Positions 37,201 to 48,361 of a stretch of 64,000 nucleotides of DNA are shown here, in pieces (the first letter of the stretch is position 1; each line of letters begins with the position of its first letter). The position numbers and the translations under genes are program-made. The DNA comes from Sthenelais limicola. Its lineage: Eukaryota; Annelida; Polychaeta; Phyllodocida; Sigalionidae. The DNA lies in contig OW804100.1 in NCBI GenBank assembly GCA_942159475.1, forward strand, positions 12,646,646 through 12,710,645, read 5' to 3'. Under the pieces are notes generated by a model. That model was not told the DNA's origin, made no database searches, and saw only the letters and a list, made by a program, of their open reading frames with translations.

Positions 37201-40200
37201 AACGAAGAGACCAGGAACTCCAGGATAGCCTAGAATCTCCATCACCATATATGGAGTTATCTGCATTATAATAGTAATAAGAGCAGATAGGTTATTTGTA
37301 CATCTATGTGCCAAGGGAAGGTATTTCATCTATGTGCATATATAATATATCGAGACACAAGATCAATACAAGTCAATCACAAGTTAATCAACCAAATAGA
37401 TGCAGCATCTCTTTGCTTTGCTTTTACAATAAGAGGTGCTATATATTCCTGATCCAATGGGAAAGCCATATATAGTAATATACCTGATTTCCATTTGAAA
37501 TATACTTTGCTTTCAGGGGGTCGCATCCTTTCATATCATAGTAAGCAAAAGCCACCATTCCAGCCATAGTTGACAGGAAGGTGAATATCACCAGCCCAGG
37601 AGAGTTAAGGACGACAGCTCTGCAAAACATTGACGCTTAATAATGTATAATATAGGCGTCATGTTAAGCCTCCCCACCTCATCAATTATTGTAAAAAAAA
37701 AAAAAAAAAAAAAAATTAATATTATCTATTCCGAATTTGGCATTAAATGAAGGTCGATAATGCAATTCAATTTGTTGGGAAAAGCAGCTATATTAGGTTG
37801 GGAAATAACAATCAACCTGAAGAATGACCAACATTTTGCTAATTAAGTATTAAGTTTTCTCAGATTTTTGGATCATAATTTATACATTATTGTGTGGGTT
37901 AATAGCTAGATCTTTGTTATGTTAGAGTGGTATAATGTTTATGAATTTGTCTTTTGCCCCTCCCTGGTTTCTCATGACTGTGCTCACGTCCCTGTTTGAA
38001 TTTAATACCTTATGACTATATTATATTGACCTCTTGAAACTCTTAGCAATAAGAAATCTAAAATTTGAGTATGTATTTTGTTACCTTCCTTCTGCTGCCT
38101 CTACTCACTAATTTGTCAGGAGGGGCTGATCTATTCATTTATAAATACCATTCTTATCTAAAAGTAGCTATTTCGCTGGCTACCCCTTGCGTTTCGTCTC
38201 GTCTCTTGCTTTCTGACTTAACTATTTATATATTAGAACACCAGTAGTAAGGGCCACCCATGTGTCGTCGACGCATGGGTGTATTGTTACCCTTACAAGT
38301 GATTCCAATAGTCACATGCCGGTAGGGCTTGAGATCCTCCCTATGAAGGGAGATTGACCCACCGACTGTATCATACGATAAATAAAAGTATCAACAACAA
38401 CAACAAAATTATTGGAAATTTCTCCATGTGCATAATTATGCATAAATCTTCCATCGAAAAAAAAGCATTGTGAAAATATTGATAGACCTAACTTCCAATC
38501 AATATCCCGAATATTTCTTATGGAAAATGTGACTATTTCTTTTCTACTCAATTCTCATCATGCATCTCTATAATATGTTATCATAAATCAATTATCAAAA
38601 AGAGGAAAATGACTTATGTACAGCTGTCCCTTAGTCTCCGTCTCCATCGCGCAGAATCTCTGAACACAAGGTTGGTTTACACCCAGAGCAGAAGCCAAGA
38701 ATACTGAATATCCAATAGTTATTGACAGCAAATTGAACCTATCAGTCACCGCCGTCCCAGTACTGTAATACAAGCAGTGCACATGGATATAGAACGGTAA
38801 TCGCATCACACTATTAATCTATTCAGTTGATTTGTATATCAATGTCTCGAGATGTTAAAAGATAACGCCTGGATAACGTACTGAATATCAAGTCTACCCT
38901 CTTCAAGATTCCTCTTCCAAACCTCAGAAAATCCTCCACAAAGAATGCTTCCCTGAAACAAGTATCATCTATTACCATCGGTACTAATTGTTTAACGTAA
39001 CATCTGATAAAAGTAGAACTTTAACTTTGGACATGCAACTCTTTGTTATTAGATGTTTTCTGTTGGTTTGTTCACCATTTCGGCAGCGCTAAGTACAACA
39101 AGGAATATTATTTATTTCTTGCAATGAAATTGATAAGTGTGTGTGTGGTGGTGGTGGGGGGGGGGGGCAGGGGGGGGGCACGTGTTACAGATGGGTACGT
39201 AACAAAATATCTTGAACGTTAATTTTGTGTCCCTTTTGAATAATTGATAGAACGTTGACTTACCTGTACAATAATGGAAATAGTTCCAGCCAGCATTATA
39301 AAAGTCTGGAATACATCCGTCCATATAACAGCTTTCATCCCTCCCTTGAAATACATAAGGAAATGTATACGTATTACATGTTAGTGTATATACAAAATGC
39401 TGACAATTGAAATGACCTAAATTGAGTAATATAATATTCTATATTCTTCTTTATTTTTAGTCACATATATATAGATGCTACAGGCAGGCAAAATTGTGAA
39501 TATAACGGACTCATCGGATATATTATACCTAGTACTGCAGTATCTAACAATCTCTATCTACCTATGTCTATTCCTATAATATATTCATATTATAATATCT
39601 TATTCATATTCTCTGGGAGTAAATTATCATATCTAAAATGTTGATTCTCATCTTCATTAGTTCTTCTTACTGGGGTTAAACCCTAACATATACAGGTATG
39701 ATCATATATTTGTATCCATGTCAGTATATTATACCTACAAAAGCGGTGTAGACAGTCCCAATAATTCCGACTAGTAGAATAGACGCCCAGGCAGGTATTC
39801 CAGTCACTAAACAATTACAAGAACATTTGATATTACGTTTTCATAAACGATACCTTGAAGTCTTATTATTGACTTTGTAGTCTGTAACCCCAGAATGTAT
39901 TGGTTGAAAAGGGGATGAACTCTTATGATCAAGAAATATACTAGAAATAGGAATGGAATCTTATGTTCGTGGCTTTTAACTTTTACAATGGAACCACAAT
40001 TTACCAATTTAGGCACATTATTTTGATGTTAATATATTGTCTAATGCCTACATTTCAGCTTTATCCCGCGCATGAGGAAGGAACATACCTGTTTCCAAGG
40101 CAGTTGCTGGACCAAATACCACGCATCCTACATACAGCGTCTGTAAGATGGATACACATATGCTATTTTTGTTCGATGCAAATATTTTTGACACACACGC

Positions 40201-42014
40201 TGGATATAAACATTGTATAACAATACTTATAGGCGAGCATACGTACACAAGTGAAACCTAAATCTAAATTAAACGAATGAAGTAAGGCAGTAATAACAGT
40301 TCCCAATGACAGAGACTGAGTTCGACCCCTGTCTGTCATTAGTGTTACTTCACATTACGTAATGATGTCGTAACACTGTAATCACTCTTTGGGTATTAAT
40401 TAACATTAATTATTATTATATTTAATACTCCAAATTAGTTACATGTTCATATTTGGTATTGTAACATTAACCAGGGATTACGGTAGCATGTGAAGGCTTA
40501 GGTAGCACTCTCATACATAATTACTATTCCTTCAATGACGAATAGCCACATGGATCTTAGGATCATAGCAACGATCCTATAGCTACACAGGATCGTTGAT
40601 CATAGCCTTTAGACTCTTTCTTTACCGTTTCTTATTTCTATAATGGTATAACATTAGTATTACAATAATAATGAGTATTACTGCTTTAGTTTTGTTGGGA
40701 CGTGTGGCGCAAGGTAAGGCGATGGCTTTGGACTCATTGTCCCCAGTGCTTGATGACTGGGTTATCCAAGGACGGCCGTGTGTATTGTTTTCTGTGACAG
40801 TAATGTGATATCTGTTCTGTGTTTCCTCCTCCGGATCTCAATTAGAATCTCAATCTCTTTAGAAAGGGAATTAAGTAATAGAGAAATACTTTGTGAGTTT
40901 ATTTTAATTTTTCTTCCATATGTGATTTGGTTAGAGTCCGTACGTTCCAGGACTTAGTGGAAGGCAAGGTAAGAGTCAAACTAAACAGCCCAGTAACACA
41001 TAATAAAAGAACAATTATAATAAGCGCTGCATAGAGGTACCACATAAGTACTTGCAGACATATATGATGACCTTACCTGACTAACAATGATAAGAATAGA
41101 ACCAGCCACTTGCACCAACTTTGAACCAAACCTCATCTGTAGATACTGAAAGAAAGTCAGTGTAAAATCTGTTCATAGATGTAGATGTATTACATTTAGT
41201 TATCTACGATGAATAGGGAATAGGATATGGAAACATGAATGCATTCTGAGCGAACTGATACGGATAAAGTTATGTGCTCAAGTTTGAATGTCGTGTCTAA
41301 CATCTATACACACGCATTCATATAATGTTGATCTAATGAATATTATCATGTACACGCATTGCTCTGACAATAATCTAGAGGGTGTTACACATAGTGCGTA
41401 TTTCACTAGTGAGTTCTGTGGGGTTGTCATGGAAACCAATCATTTTTGAACTAAGATTGCCGCTAAAATTCCAATTCATGACTTCATTTGCTTTTCTATT
41501 TTCATGATTAAAAGCATTATAATAAATCTGCTAACTAACTTGTTGATTAGTCACTTAGAATATTCATGCTCCTTCAACCAACTCGTTAGTCAATAACACA
41601 TACCCATAGCAAATAAATTGGATTTAATTTTAAGGAACATACCATGTAGGCACTGGTGAGGTTAAGTGGGAACAGTAGCGGCACAAACCAATAGGCAGTG
41701 ATGAACACAGCAATAAGGCAAGGTATGAATATGAATGTGTACATGATTCCATGATAGTACATCTCTGCCGGGGCCCCTAGCAACGTATTAGAGCTGATCA
41801 CCGATACGCACATGGACATCGCCACCGGAACTACCCCCAACTTCCTGTTTCCCATCAAATACTCTTCCGTTGTCGTGTTTTTCCTAGCTTTGATGGAGAA
41901 GTAAGCTCCAATAGACAAGGAGAGGACGAACATCAGGACGAATACGATGTAATCCACGATGTGGAAATAATGCGTTTCTTCTGGTGATGATAATGGTGAG
42001 AAATCTCCCGCCAT
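28039..42014 (-). CDS. SLC5-family sodium-coupled monocarboxylate transporter-like protein (13 exons)
   Basis: Exons in transcription order are 41643-42014, 41077-41145, 40089-40140, 39739-39806, 39264-39344, 38882-38952, 38622-38762, 37484-37619, 37175-37260, 36418-36530, 35671-35741, 35404-35490 and 28039-28242. Every junction has GT/AG and keeps phase. The product is about 516 residues. Signature stretches in order are EEYLMGNRKLGVVPVAMSM, YLQMRFGSKLVQ, VTGIPAWASILLVG, GGMKAVIWTDVFQ, SITIG...GVNQPCVQR, PYMVMEILGYPGVPGLFVAS and FSSSINAMSAVVWGDILED. These are diagnostic of the SMCT/SMVT (SLC5A8/12/6) branch, plasma-membrane Na+ symporters for short monocarboxylates or vitamins. Relatives have about 600 residues and 13 membrane helices. 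Here the last helix and tail are missing unless exon 13 splices onward at GTAAAT (28037-28042). Substrate is not predictable. Confidence 0.9.
28560..28975 (+). mobile_element. LINE 3'-end fragment in the transporter's last intron
   Basis: The plus strand encodes a short piece (28554-28739) ending LPPQVKIKSWPEIKTHLKA, homologous in pattern to the C-terminus of the LINE at 1.7 kb. A 3' untranslated-like tail follows, with an AATAAA near 28971. Heavily truncated and non-functional. Confidence 0.6.
29656..29669 (+). promoter_or_regulatory. CTCF-like motif (left arm, outer)
   Basis: CCTCCAGGGGGCGC matches the known CTCF core except for one position. Plus orientation. Occupancy is inference. Confidence 0.4.
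30020..30033 (+). promoter_or_regulatory. CTCF-like motif (left arm, inner)
   Basis: CCACCAGGGGGCAG is a full match to the CTCF core consensus known from bilaterians. Plus orientation. Confidence 0.45.
30668..30733. repeat. Near-perfect 66-bp palindrome
   Basis: ACACTATTACACTGTCC pairs perfectly with its complement, then a 3-nt mismatch, then ATGTTTGGT/ACCAAACAT around a single central base. The loop is too small for a typical microRNA precursor. It could extrude as a cruciform or be a MITE relic. Confidence 0.75.
32038..32121. repeat. 84-nt stem-loop, microRNA-precursor-like
   Basis: CTGTCCAGCCTCTGAAGAACC pairs with the reverse complement at 32096-32121 with two or three mismatches, leaving a loop of about 33 nt. 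The dimensions suit a pre-miRNA, but a MITE fragment is equally possible. Confidence 0.5.
34348..34361 (-). promoter_or_regulatory. CTCF-like motif (right arm, inner)
   Basis: CTGCCCCCTGGTGG, the minus-strand copy of the left-arm motif, so the pair is convergent. Confidence 0.45.
34712..34725 (-). promoter_or_regulatory. CTCF-like motif (right arm, outer)
   Basis: GCGCCCCCTGGAGG, minus orientation, partner of the motif at 29656. Confidence 0.4.
36232..36294 (+). repeat. tRNA-like (SINE head) fragment
   Basis: TGACTGGTGCAGTGGGTAG resembles a polymerase III A box, and GTTTAATTCC about 35 nt later resembles a B box. Consistent with a decayed tRNA-derived SINE in a transporter intron. No tRNA cloverleaf is intact. 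Confidence 0.35.
41352..41600. repeat. Dispersed repeat, copy 2
   Basis: Same orientation and order of blocks as 1001-1275. Lies in the first intron of the transporter gene. Unknown class. Confidence 0.7.
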
Positions 42015-43100
42015 TTTGAGTGTGGGGTGAATGTCGTCTGCGTAGCCTTTCTACAATTGTTTGGTCAATATCAGTATCAATTGTACAATCAGATTGAAGT
42101 GGGACTTAATTAATGGTTGGTAAACTTAAATAAATCACCCCTGTATATTTAGAAACTGGTAAGTAAAAATACAACTACAATAACCAGACGGGGAAATATT
42201 GCAAAAAATACTTCTGTCATAAATGGAGAAGTAAAAACAATTCAAGATAAACATTCAAGATTCTCATTTATAAATAATCCTCAATAACACAGAATTGTGT
42301 GCAGTATCTAATCTCGACCTCAAACTATAGCTACCAAGATTATACTTCTCAACTCAACCATGACCCTCTCTAAATATAATGTTGTAAGCAAAAATGTGTG
42401 AATATCTGTATGAAACTGCTGGACAGATGGCGGCGATTTTCGACGTTGAGATACTTTGCCGAAGAGGGATGCCAATCCAATACCTAGTATAACCTCTCTC
42501 TCTCTCTTCTCTCTCTCTCCTTTCTTATTTGCTAAACTAATGATATTTTAATATAGTTTAAAGTTCTGATTATCATATTTCGATTTCAAATAGATTTCCA
42601 GTGTTCATTTTTGCAAGTCTGGCTTTTTTAAAAATAATAATGATATTGTTACCATTTTTGTCAGGATATACTTAACGAAATTATATTATCATACACCATG
42701 TAAATATCAATCTTTTATATTAATCTTAATATTCAGTCTGTGGGCGGCTCAAGTGCCAAAGGCGCTTGTTATATTCAATATCACCGTCATAAGTGTGGAC
42801 ATAAACTCAAATCATCCATCGGAGTGTCTAGATAACATGTTCTATCAACCGTAAAGTATAAACTGTTGGGAGGAAATCCAAATAAAATACTCGCTCGGGT
42901 CATAACAACAACATTGAGTGCTGTCCTGACCAAGGTGACATTATTTATGTTTATATCTTGAGACATGGCAACTACCCTCATTTCCATATTCCATAACGCA
43001 TAATATATTCTACAGGATAAAAGAAGTATACTATCTTGATTTAATATTTAACATAATGATTCATATTCGTTTAAATAAACATGGATGTCCCGTGTGTTTG
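42015..43100. other. Region upstream of the transporter's first coding exon
   Basis: Probably contains the transporter promoter and 5' leader. A CT-rich simple repeat lies at about 42497-42530. No gene recognised. Confidence 0.4.
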
Positions 43101-44324
43101 CCTGTATTAACATGAATGGATTTCCACTAAAGTATAGGCATAGTTCTTCATAACTCACGCCATGAGAAGATACACACTAGGTACATATCGAGAGTGGGTC
43201 CTGGGTATGACCGTAAAGTGCCTTTCAGTAGTAGTACTCACCACCGTCAACCCGAGATTTTGTGAGTAATGGTAGGAAATGGTAGAGATTTTGGTCGATT
43301 TGATTGACAGGTTACTCATTTTCTCGCGCGGCGCGCGGCGCGGCAGGCAGCGTGCGGTAGACGCGGTGAGAGGGCGCGCGGTAGACGCAGTAGAGACGCG
43401 TGGGCGCGCGTAGCGCGTTGGTAGGGGGATATGGGTGGGGGAGAGGGTGGTGGTGGTGGTGGTGTGGAGAGGAGAGGGGTGGGGAAAGAGAGGGGAGGGG
43501 AAAGAGAGGGGTGGGGAAAGAGGGGGAGAGAGGAGTGAGTTGCGCTGTATAGAGCTGTGTATAGAGCTGTGTATAGCGGTTATCCGCTGGTTCCCCATTT
43601 CCCTATACTTCTTACAGTATCTTGAGTCGCGATGATATAAGGGGGATCGGAGAGATGGTTTGAAAAAAAGGATGAAGAATAATTTTAGAGGGGGATTATT
43701 TATATGGGATAGAGGGGGAGGAGAAAAGATGGACTGGGGTGGTGTGGGAAAGTTCCTAGGTCGGTGCGCTGGGGTGATCCAGGTGTTTCATTTCCACTGC
43801 CTTGACCCGATGAGGTGGTGGCCTGTTCTCCCGTGTTGAAGTCGTTGCTCGCGTTGACACCGTCCGAGGGCGCTTGAGCGCTACCTTTGCCGGCTCGAGC
43901 CTTATCTTTCGGGGTGCGATTGAGAGAGGAAATTAACTTGGAGGCAGATATTGCTGCATTTGAAAGCTAAAAATAGCTTAGGTTCGCCATCTTGAGACTT
44001 TTTTAACAACAGCCCACGATAGATTCGACATTCCGAGACTTCAGATTTATAACCGAAGAAAGTCAAGTAAGTGTTGATTAGCATGTTTAATTTGTGTTGA
44101 TACATGTTTATGAATATACCAAGAATACTAAGGGAGTTGCTTTAGTGGCTTGTATGCGCTTGATTTGAGCTGAGATTAATGTGAAATATTTGTGAGATTC
44201 GCGTGAGATATGGTTTTGAAATCGAGCTATGGCCGCCGGTGGGGGGAGGGGGCAGGCTCGGTGAGATAGCGTTGGTCGCTGGTTGATACCTATTGATGCC
44301 TATTGAATTTATTTTTTTTGCAGA

Positions 44325-44774
44325 ATGGTATACCTTTCGCACGTAACCGAAGATGGTTATAGAATGGATATTTTGTTCGATGGTGTAGATGTCGCCGTTC
44401 GAGGCTTTCATCAAGGTGTACAAATAGGAGAAACGCAGGTCCCCTTCGTGACGCCCGAGTGGACGTATACTTTACATCATGGGGCTGTCGATTGGAAATT
44501 TGGTATTTTACTTGGAGGAACAGTCCTTTACTGCGAAAGGAGGAACCAGGGAGAAATCGTATCTTTATTTCTCCTGAAGTCAGATTGTGAGTTGAGACTT
44601 TGTCACTTCATCTTGTATTGTTATTACACTTCACTTGAGTCTTTGTCACTTCATATTGTATCGTTATTACACTTGACTTAAGATTGCATTGACATAACAC
44701 ATAACACCATAAAGTATTTATGAAAAAAGTTTGTGGTGTATTTTACAAAAAAAAAATTTTTTTTAACAGGGTAA
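44325..44774 (+). CDS. Small possibly spliced protein of the Polinton left end
   Basis: An ATG at 44325 immediately follows a good acceptor (ttttttttgcag, 44312-44323), and an upstream donor (gtaagtg at 44068) could make a 5'-untranslated intron. The frame reads about 87 codons to a donor at 44587 (gtgagt). Joining to the acceptor aacag before 44770 gives a stop at once, for about 88 residues. Without that splice it runs to 44681. No family recognised. Beta-strand-like composition with many Val and Gly residues. Confidence 0.35.
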
Positions 44775-45499
44775 GGATGATACCTATGCTGTCGCACCTG
44801 TGGATGTGACCTGTTGGATCTCCACACTCCAAGAGACCTGTTCCTGACCTGTGCTTGGACTATACCCGCTGTAAATGTGCTTGTGATACCCGGACTGCCT
44901 TTGCTCTCGCCTTTGCGGACTTTATTTGTGTTATATGCCCGGACTATATACCTTATATGATTATTATATCCTGATTATACCTTGATTATTATTATTATTA
45001 TTATTATTATCATGCCTTGTTGCTTTTGTGGTGCTATATAAGCTTTTGTCATATTATATATGGCATATATGTACATATTGCTCGCTCGTCATATTATATA
45101 TGGCGATAAATAGAAAACTCAATAACTTAAACACGTAATAATAATAATAAAACATAAACTTTTAACTTTACCTGTTGTTTAATTTGTTTATTTATTTTAG
45201 TGGAATGATATGGAATGATATGGAATGATATGATATGAAAATGTGTATGAAATATGAAATACGAAAAAGTCACCATGCTGCAAGAGAGAGAGGCGAATGA
45301 AGATCTTCGAGTGGAGGAAGGGGACCATTTACCGGTGAAAATATCGGATGATTTCCCTAGAAAAAAAAGGATGTGAATTAGCTACGTATAACTATTTATA
45401 ATTTATATTTATTAAAATATGTTGCGTAAAATTGATATGTGCGGGACGTGTAAATGAGTAGATAATAAAGTAAAAAAATAAAATGACTAAAACAAAAAC
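44775..45499. other. AT-rich region between convergent genes
   Basis: Contains ATT runs near 44990, a direct repeat of TCATATTATATATGGC (about 45046 and 45089) and three tandem TGGAATGATA units (about 45201-45230). AATAAA-type signals suit polyadenylation of both neighbours. No gene. Confidence 0.45.
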
Positions 45500-46654
45500 T
45501 TACGGCCACCGTTTTTCCATGATGAGGTCCATGGCCCCCTTCTTCCACTCGAAGCACGAGCCGAACTTACGTGTACAGGTATCCAAGACAAACTTGCGTT
45601 CTGACATTGGACTTTTGTCAGCGATACACCACATTTTGCTTTCTGGATACCAGGTAAATTTGATCGGGGGGATGTGCATGTGAAACACCCCCAACTCCCT
45701 ATTCCTGTCTTCCGTTTGGAAGAAGGGAGCCCTCATCCACATTCGCCACTCTGTTGCTGAGATTTTCCTGGTTTGTGTGATGTGACTGCCAGGCTTAGTA
45801 ATGATGCAAATTGAATTTCCCACCGGTGATGCTGTAATTTGGAAAGACGCCTCGGGTGTTATTTCGAAGGTCATGGTGAACTTGTTTAGCTCACCGGTGG
45901 GGAACACATGCATCTTTACGAAATAGCCTGGCCTTGCCTTTACCAGGGGCCCAGCCTCATCGTACATGGTGACTTCTCGAACGAAGTTGATTGGGGGGAT
46001 GTTAGGTTCAGCCCCAGCTCCATTTCTAGTTTCGTTTTGTTCAGCCCTAGCTGCTGAAGCTGGGGCTTCCCCTTCAGCCCCAGACCTAGCTTCCTCACTT
46101 CCAGCACCCGTATGCCCAAGCAATTCGCGGATAATTTCTTCATTGTTAGGGTCGAAAGGATAATCATAAAATGGATCAGTTGGGTCACGGGTGCAGTCGA
46201 GAGGTGGGGGGCTAAAAGATGTAGATGGTCTGGGGCTTGGGTTGCGTCGCTCGCTAGCAGGTGAGGGGGGTAAGAAGCTTTCAACCTCCATTTCCCCCTC
46301 CGATGACTCCTGCTGCACGTTTTCCTCCTCCTCCTCCTCCTCCTCCTCCTCGTTCCGATCTCCTTGCTCCTGCTCCTCTTCGTCTGTTATCTCCCCCTCC
46401 TCCTTTTCCTTTGCCTGCTCCCGCTCCTGCCTCTCCTCCCACCTTTGCCACTCCCGCTCCTCCTCCTCCTCCTCCTCCTCGTCCCACCTGAGTTGGGCAG
46501 TTGGGGAGTTGGCAGCCTCCAAAGGAGGCATGTGGCGATCGGTGGAGTCGGGGGAGGCGGGGGTCTCCACATACTCCTCCCCCCTGAGGCTCAGGAGCAT
46601 TTGTGCTCCCTCAGACACACTTATATTAACGGAAAGGTGACGGTTGGCAGACAT
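45500..46654 (-). CDS. Acidic unknown Polinton protein (384 aa)
   Basis: I place the start at the ATG at 46654, which shares its context (AATAAT-ATG-TC(T/G)-GCC) with the capsid gene start. The longer frame to 47092 begins with repetitive, unlikely sequence. The N-terminal half is low-complexity, with long Glu runs and Ser/Pro stretches (46080-46500). The C-terminal 165 residues look globular, with many Trp, Phe and Met (TEWRMWMRAPFFQ; IKFTWYPESKMWC). No family recognised. An acidic tail plus compact domain could suit a regulatory or DNA-mimic protein, but that is speculation. Upstream lies a GAGT-unit repeat (about 46775-46835), probably in the leader. Confidence 0.65.
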   Translation of the reverse strand: MSANRHLSVNISVSEGAQMLLSLRGEEYVETPASPDSTDRHMPPLEAANSPTAQLRWDEEEEEEEEREWQRWEERQEREQAKEKEEGEITDEEEQEQGDRNEEEEEEEEEENVQQESSEGEMEVESFLPPSPASERRNPSPRPSTSFSPPPLDCTRDPTDPFYDYPFDPNNEEIIRELLGHTGAGSEEARSGAEGEAPASAARAEQNETRNGAGAEPNIPPINFVREVTMYDEAGPLVKARPGYFVKMHVFPTGELNKFTMTFEITPEASFQITASPVGNSICIITKPGSHITQTRKISATEWRMWMRAPFFQTEDRNRELGVFHMHIPPIKFTWYPESKMWCIADKSPMSERKFVLDTCTRKFGSCFEWKKGAMDLIMEKRWP

Positions 46655-47053
46655 AATTATTGTTGTAATTGGTGGTGGTGGTGGGTAATTGGTGGTGGTG
46701 CTGGTGGTGGGTAATTGGTGGTGGTGCTGCTGCTGCTGGTGGTGGTGGTGGTGGTGGTGCTGGTTGTGTGTCTGAGGGAGTGAGTGAGTGAGTGAGTGAG
46801 TGAGTGACTGAGTGACTGAGTGAGTGAGTGAGTGGTTGGTTGGTTTGTTGGTTGGTTGGGTGGATGGATAAAGGCTTTGAATAATCTGAAAAATGAAAAA
46901 ACAACAAACAAATTCAATTTGGTGCTGAGCGTAATCCACAGTAAGGGTACAGTCCATGAAACACAGTTCACAATCCAAACTTAGTCCAAAGCCCAGAGCG
47001 TAATCCAAAGTGCTGAGCGTAATGTAACACAAATTAAAATCCCCAAATCCCCA

Positions 47054-47125
47054 CACGGCAAGCCTCACGGCAAGCCTCACGGCAAGCCTCACGGCAAGTA
47101 TATAAAATGCAAGTATATAAAATGC
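47054..47125 (+). promoter_or_regulatory. Tandem 12-bp repeats plus duplicated TATA box
   Basis: Nearly four copies of CACGGCAAGCCT (47054-47098) run directly into two 15-bp repeats AAGTATATAAAATGC, giving TATATAAAA at 47099-47107 and 47114-47122. The second lies 37 nt before the ATG at 47159. Likely a promoter for the plus-strand gene, with iteron-like upstream elements between divergent genes. Confidence 0.6.
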
Positions 47126-47158
47126 AAAGAATAAATATAATCCATTTGAATATTAACA

Positions 47159-47410
47159 ATGAGGCGCAGTGGAAATGGAACTGGTGATAAATCCTCTATA
47201 TATAGAATCCGCTCGAAGAAACACATAATGCCACGATATGGATATAAAATTTTCGGACTAAATACCTCACGAACTGACAGCAGACGAAGGCTAATTCAAA
47301 GTGAATTACTTTTAGACGGTTTCACCCTTTTGGCTGAATATGCTAATGACGATGGGGAGAATGAAGAGACGTTTTTTGTTGACAGAACCCTCGACAAAAT
47401 GTCGAGCTAG
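47159..47410 (+). CDS. Small basic unknown protein (83 aa)
   Basis: The frame starts 37-60 nt after two TATA boxes and ends at 47410. The N-terminal half is Arg/Lys/Ser-rich (IYRIRSKKHIMPRYGYK); the C-terminal half is acidic (YANDDGENEETFF). No family recognised. Promoter placement and the following TATA-led gene make it a plausible early gene of the element. The small size keeps confidence moderate. Confidence 0.5.
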   Translation: MRRSGNGTGDKSSIYRIRSKKHIMPRYGYKIFGLNTSRTDSRRRLIQSELLLDGFTLLAEYANDDGENEETFFVDRTLDKMSS

Positions 47411-47429
47411 GGTGTGGTCTTAGGGTACG

Positions 47430-47437
47430 TATAAATA
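47430..47437 (+). promoter_or_regulatory. TATA box for the gene at 47541
   Basis: TATAAATA 104 nt before the ATG, in the short gap after the previous gene. Confidence 0.5.
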
Positions 47438-47540
47438 CCATAGCCGACAGTTAAGAATTTTGTTCATTGACATTGTCTGTGCGCTGTCCGGCCGTGACAT
47501 AAGAAATTCCGCACTTAAACTCTGACCGAAAGATCTAGGC

Positions 47541-48350
47541 ATGGGCAAAGACATGGCCACTCAAGTTTCGGCGGGCGACAAACCCTATTTGTCATCGCGC
47601 AACAAGCCTTCTGAAGGGGTTAGCAACTTTCTGAATGTGGCTCGATTTAAGAAATTTTATATTTCTATTTCTTCCATGAGCAAGGAAAAAGCTGAACAAA
47701 GACCTGATTCGACTCGATGGATTTTTCCTTATCCCTGGCTTGGCGTAAACCTTTTGTTTAAGCAGGCTTTTCCTGTGAATGTTAGACACAGGGTAAAAAC
47801 GCATTTGGCTCATCAGTTTGCTGAGAGAATTATTGAAAAAACTGCCGGCATCGTGGATTTACCCTCGGGATATATTTTTGAGTGTATGAACTTTTCAAAT
47901 GAAGAAATTTGCTACAGAGCATTTTTCTATTTTAATGAAGACATACCCAAGGAATCTGTAATAGCAGGGAGCTATATGAAATTAGCTCCGCTTCTTATTT
48001 TTGATGAGACCGGTCTTCAATGCAGACACACAAGCTTGGCTATCTATTTGAATAATTACTCATCGTGGAATGAGAGTGATTGGTTCAATGCTAGTTGGAG
48101 AAAAGACTTAACTTTGGTACCTGGTGAGCCCGACACACAGTGGATCGAATGCTTGTGTGGGTCCATGCTGAAGTCTGCGAAAGGTGTTTTTTCCTCCTAC
48201 CCCTCGCGCTGCTGTAATAACCGTGGTCTTCATCACCTGTTTGCCATTAAAGCTGAATTAACTAATCGTTTGTCACCTCCTAATTCAGTTCGATGTAGCC
48301 GGTGTTTTTGCTGTTACGGAAAACCTGTAGCTCGGTTTTTGGACTTTTAA
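47541..48350 (+). CDS. Unknown Polinton accessory protein (269 aa)
   Basis: An open frame with a TATA box upstream and the death-fold gene starting 11 nt after its stop, so the two may share a transcript. The protein has a globular middle (FPYPWLGVNLLFKQAFPVN; Trp/Tyr/Phe-rich) and a Cys-rich C-terminus: CLCG, then CC, then CSRCFCC. This suggests a metal-binding tail. A later ATG (MSKEKAEQ, about 47676) is an alternative start. No signal peptide or membrane segment is evident. I do not recognise the family. Confidence 0.65.
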   Translation: MGKDMATQVSAGDKPYLSSRNKPSEGVSNFLNVARFKKFYISISSMSKEKAEQRPDSTRWIFPYPWLGVNLLFKQAFPVNVRHRVKTHLAHQFAERIIEKTAGIVDLPSGYIFECMNFSNEEICYRAFFYFNEDIPKESVIAGSYMKLAPLLIFDETGLQCRHTSLAIYLNNYSSWNESDWFNASWRKDLTLVPGEPDTQWIECLCGSMLKSAKGVFSSYPSRCCNNRGLHHLFAIKAELTNRLSPPNSVRCSRCFCCYGKPVARFLDF

Positions 48351-48361
48351 AAGAAGAAAAG

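Noticed and set aside
40690..40790. Possible SINE with A-box-like GTGTGGCGCAAGGTAAGGCG
   Set aside because: No B box at the right distance.
43155..43598. 147-codon frame with His/Ser/Pro runs on the minus strand
   Set aside because: Produced by GC-rich and purine-rich low-complexity sequence near the element's left border; no protein-like segment.
46191..46971. Ser-, Pro- and Leu-rich frames opposite the acidic gene
   Set aside because: Shadows of the Glu-codon and GAGT repeats in other frames.
46655..47092. N-terminal extension of the acidic gene to 47092
   Set aside because: It would translate promoter repeats and a GAGT/TCAC microsatellite; the ATG at 46654 has the better context.
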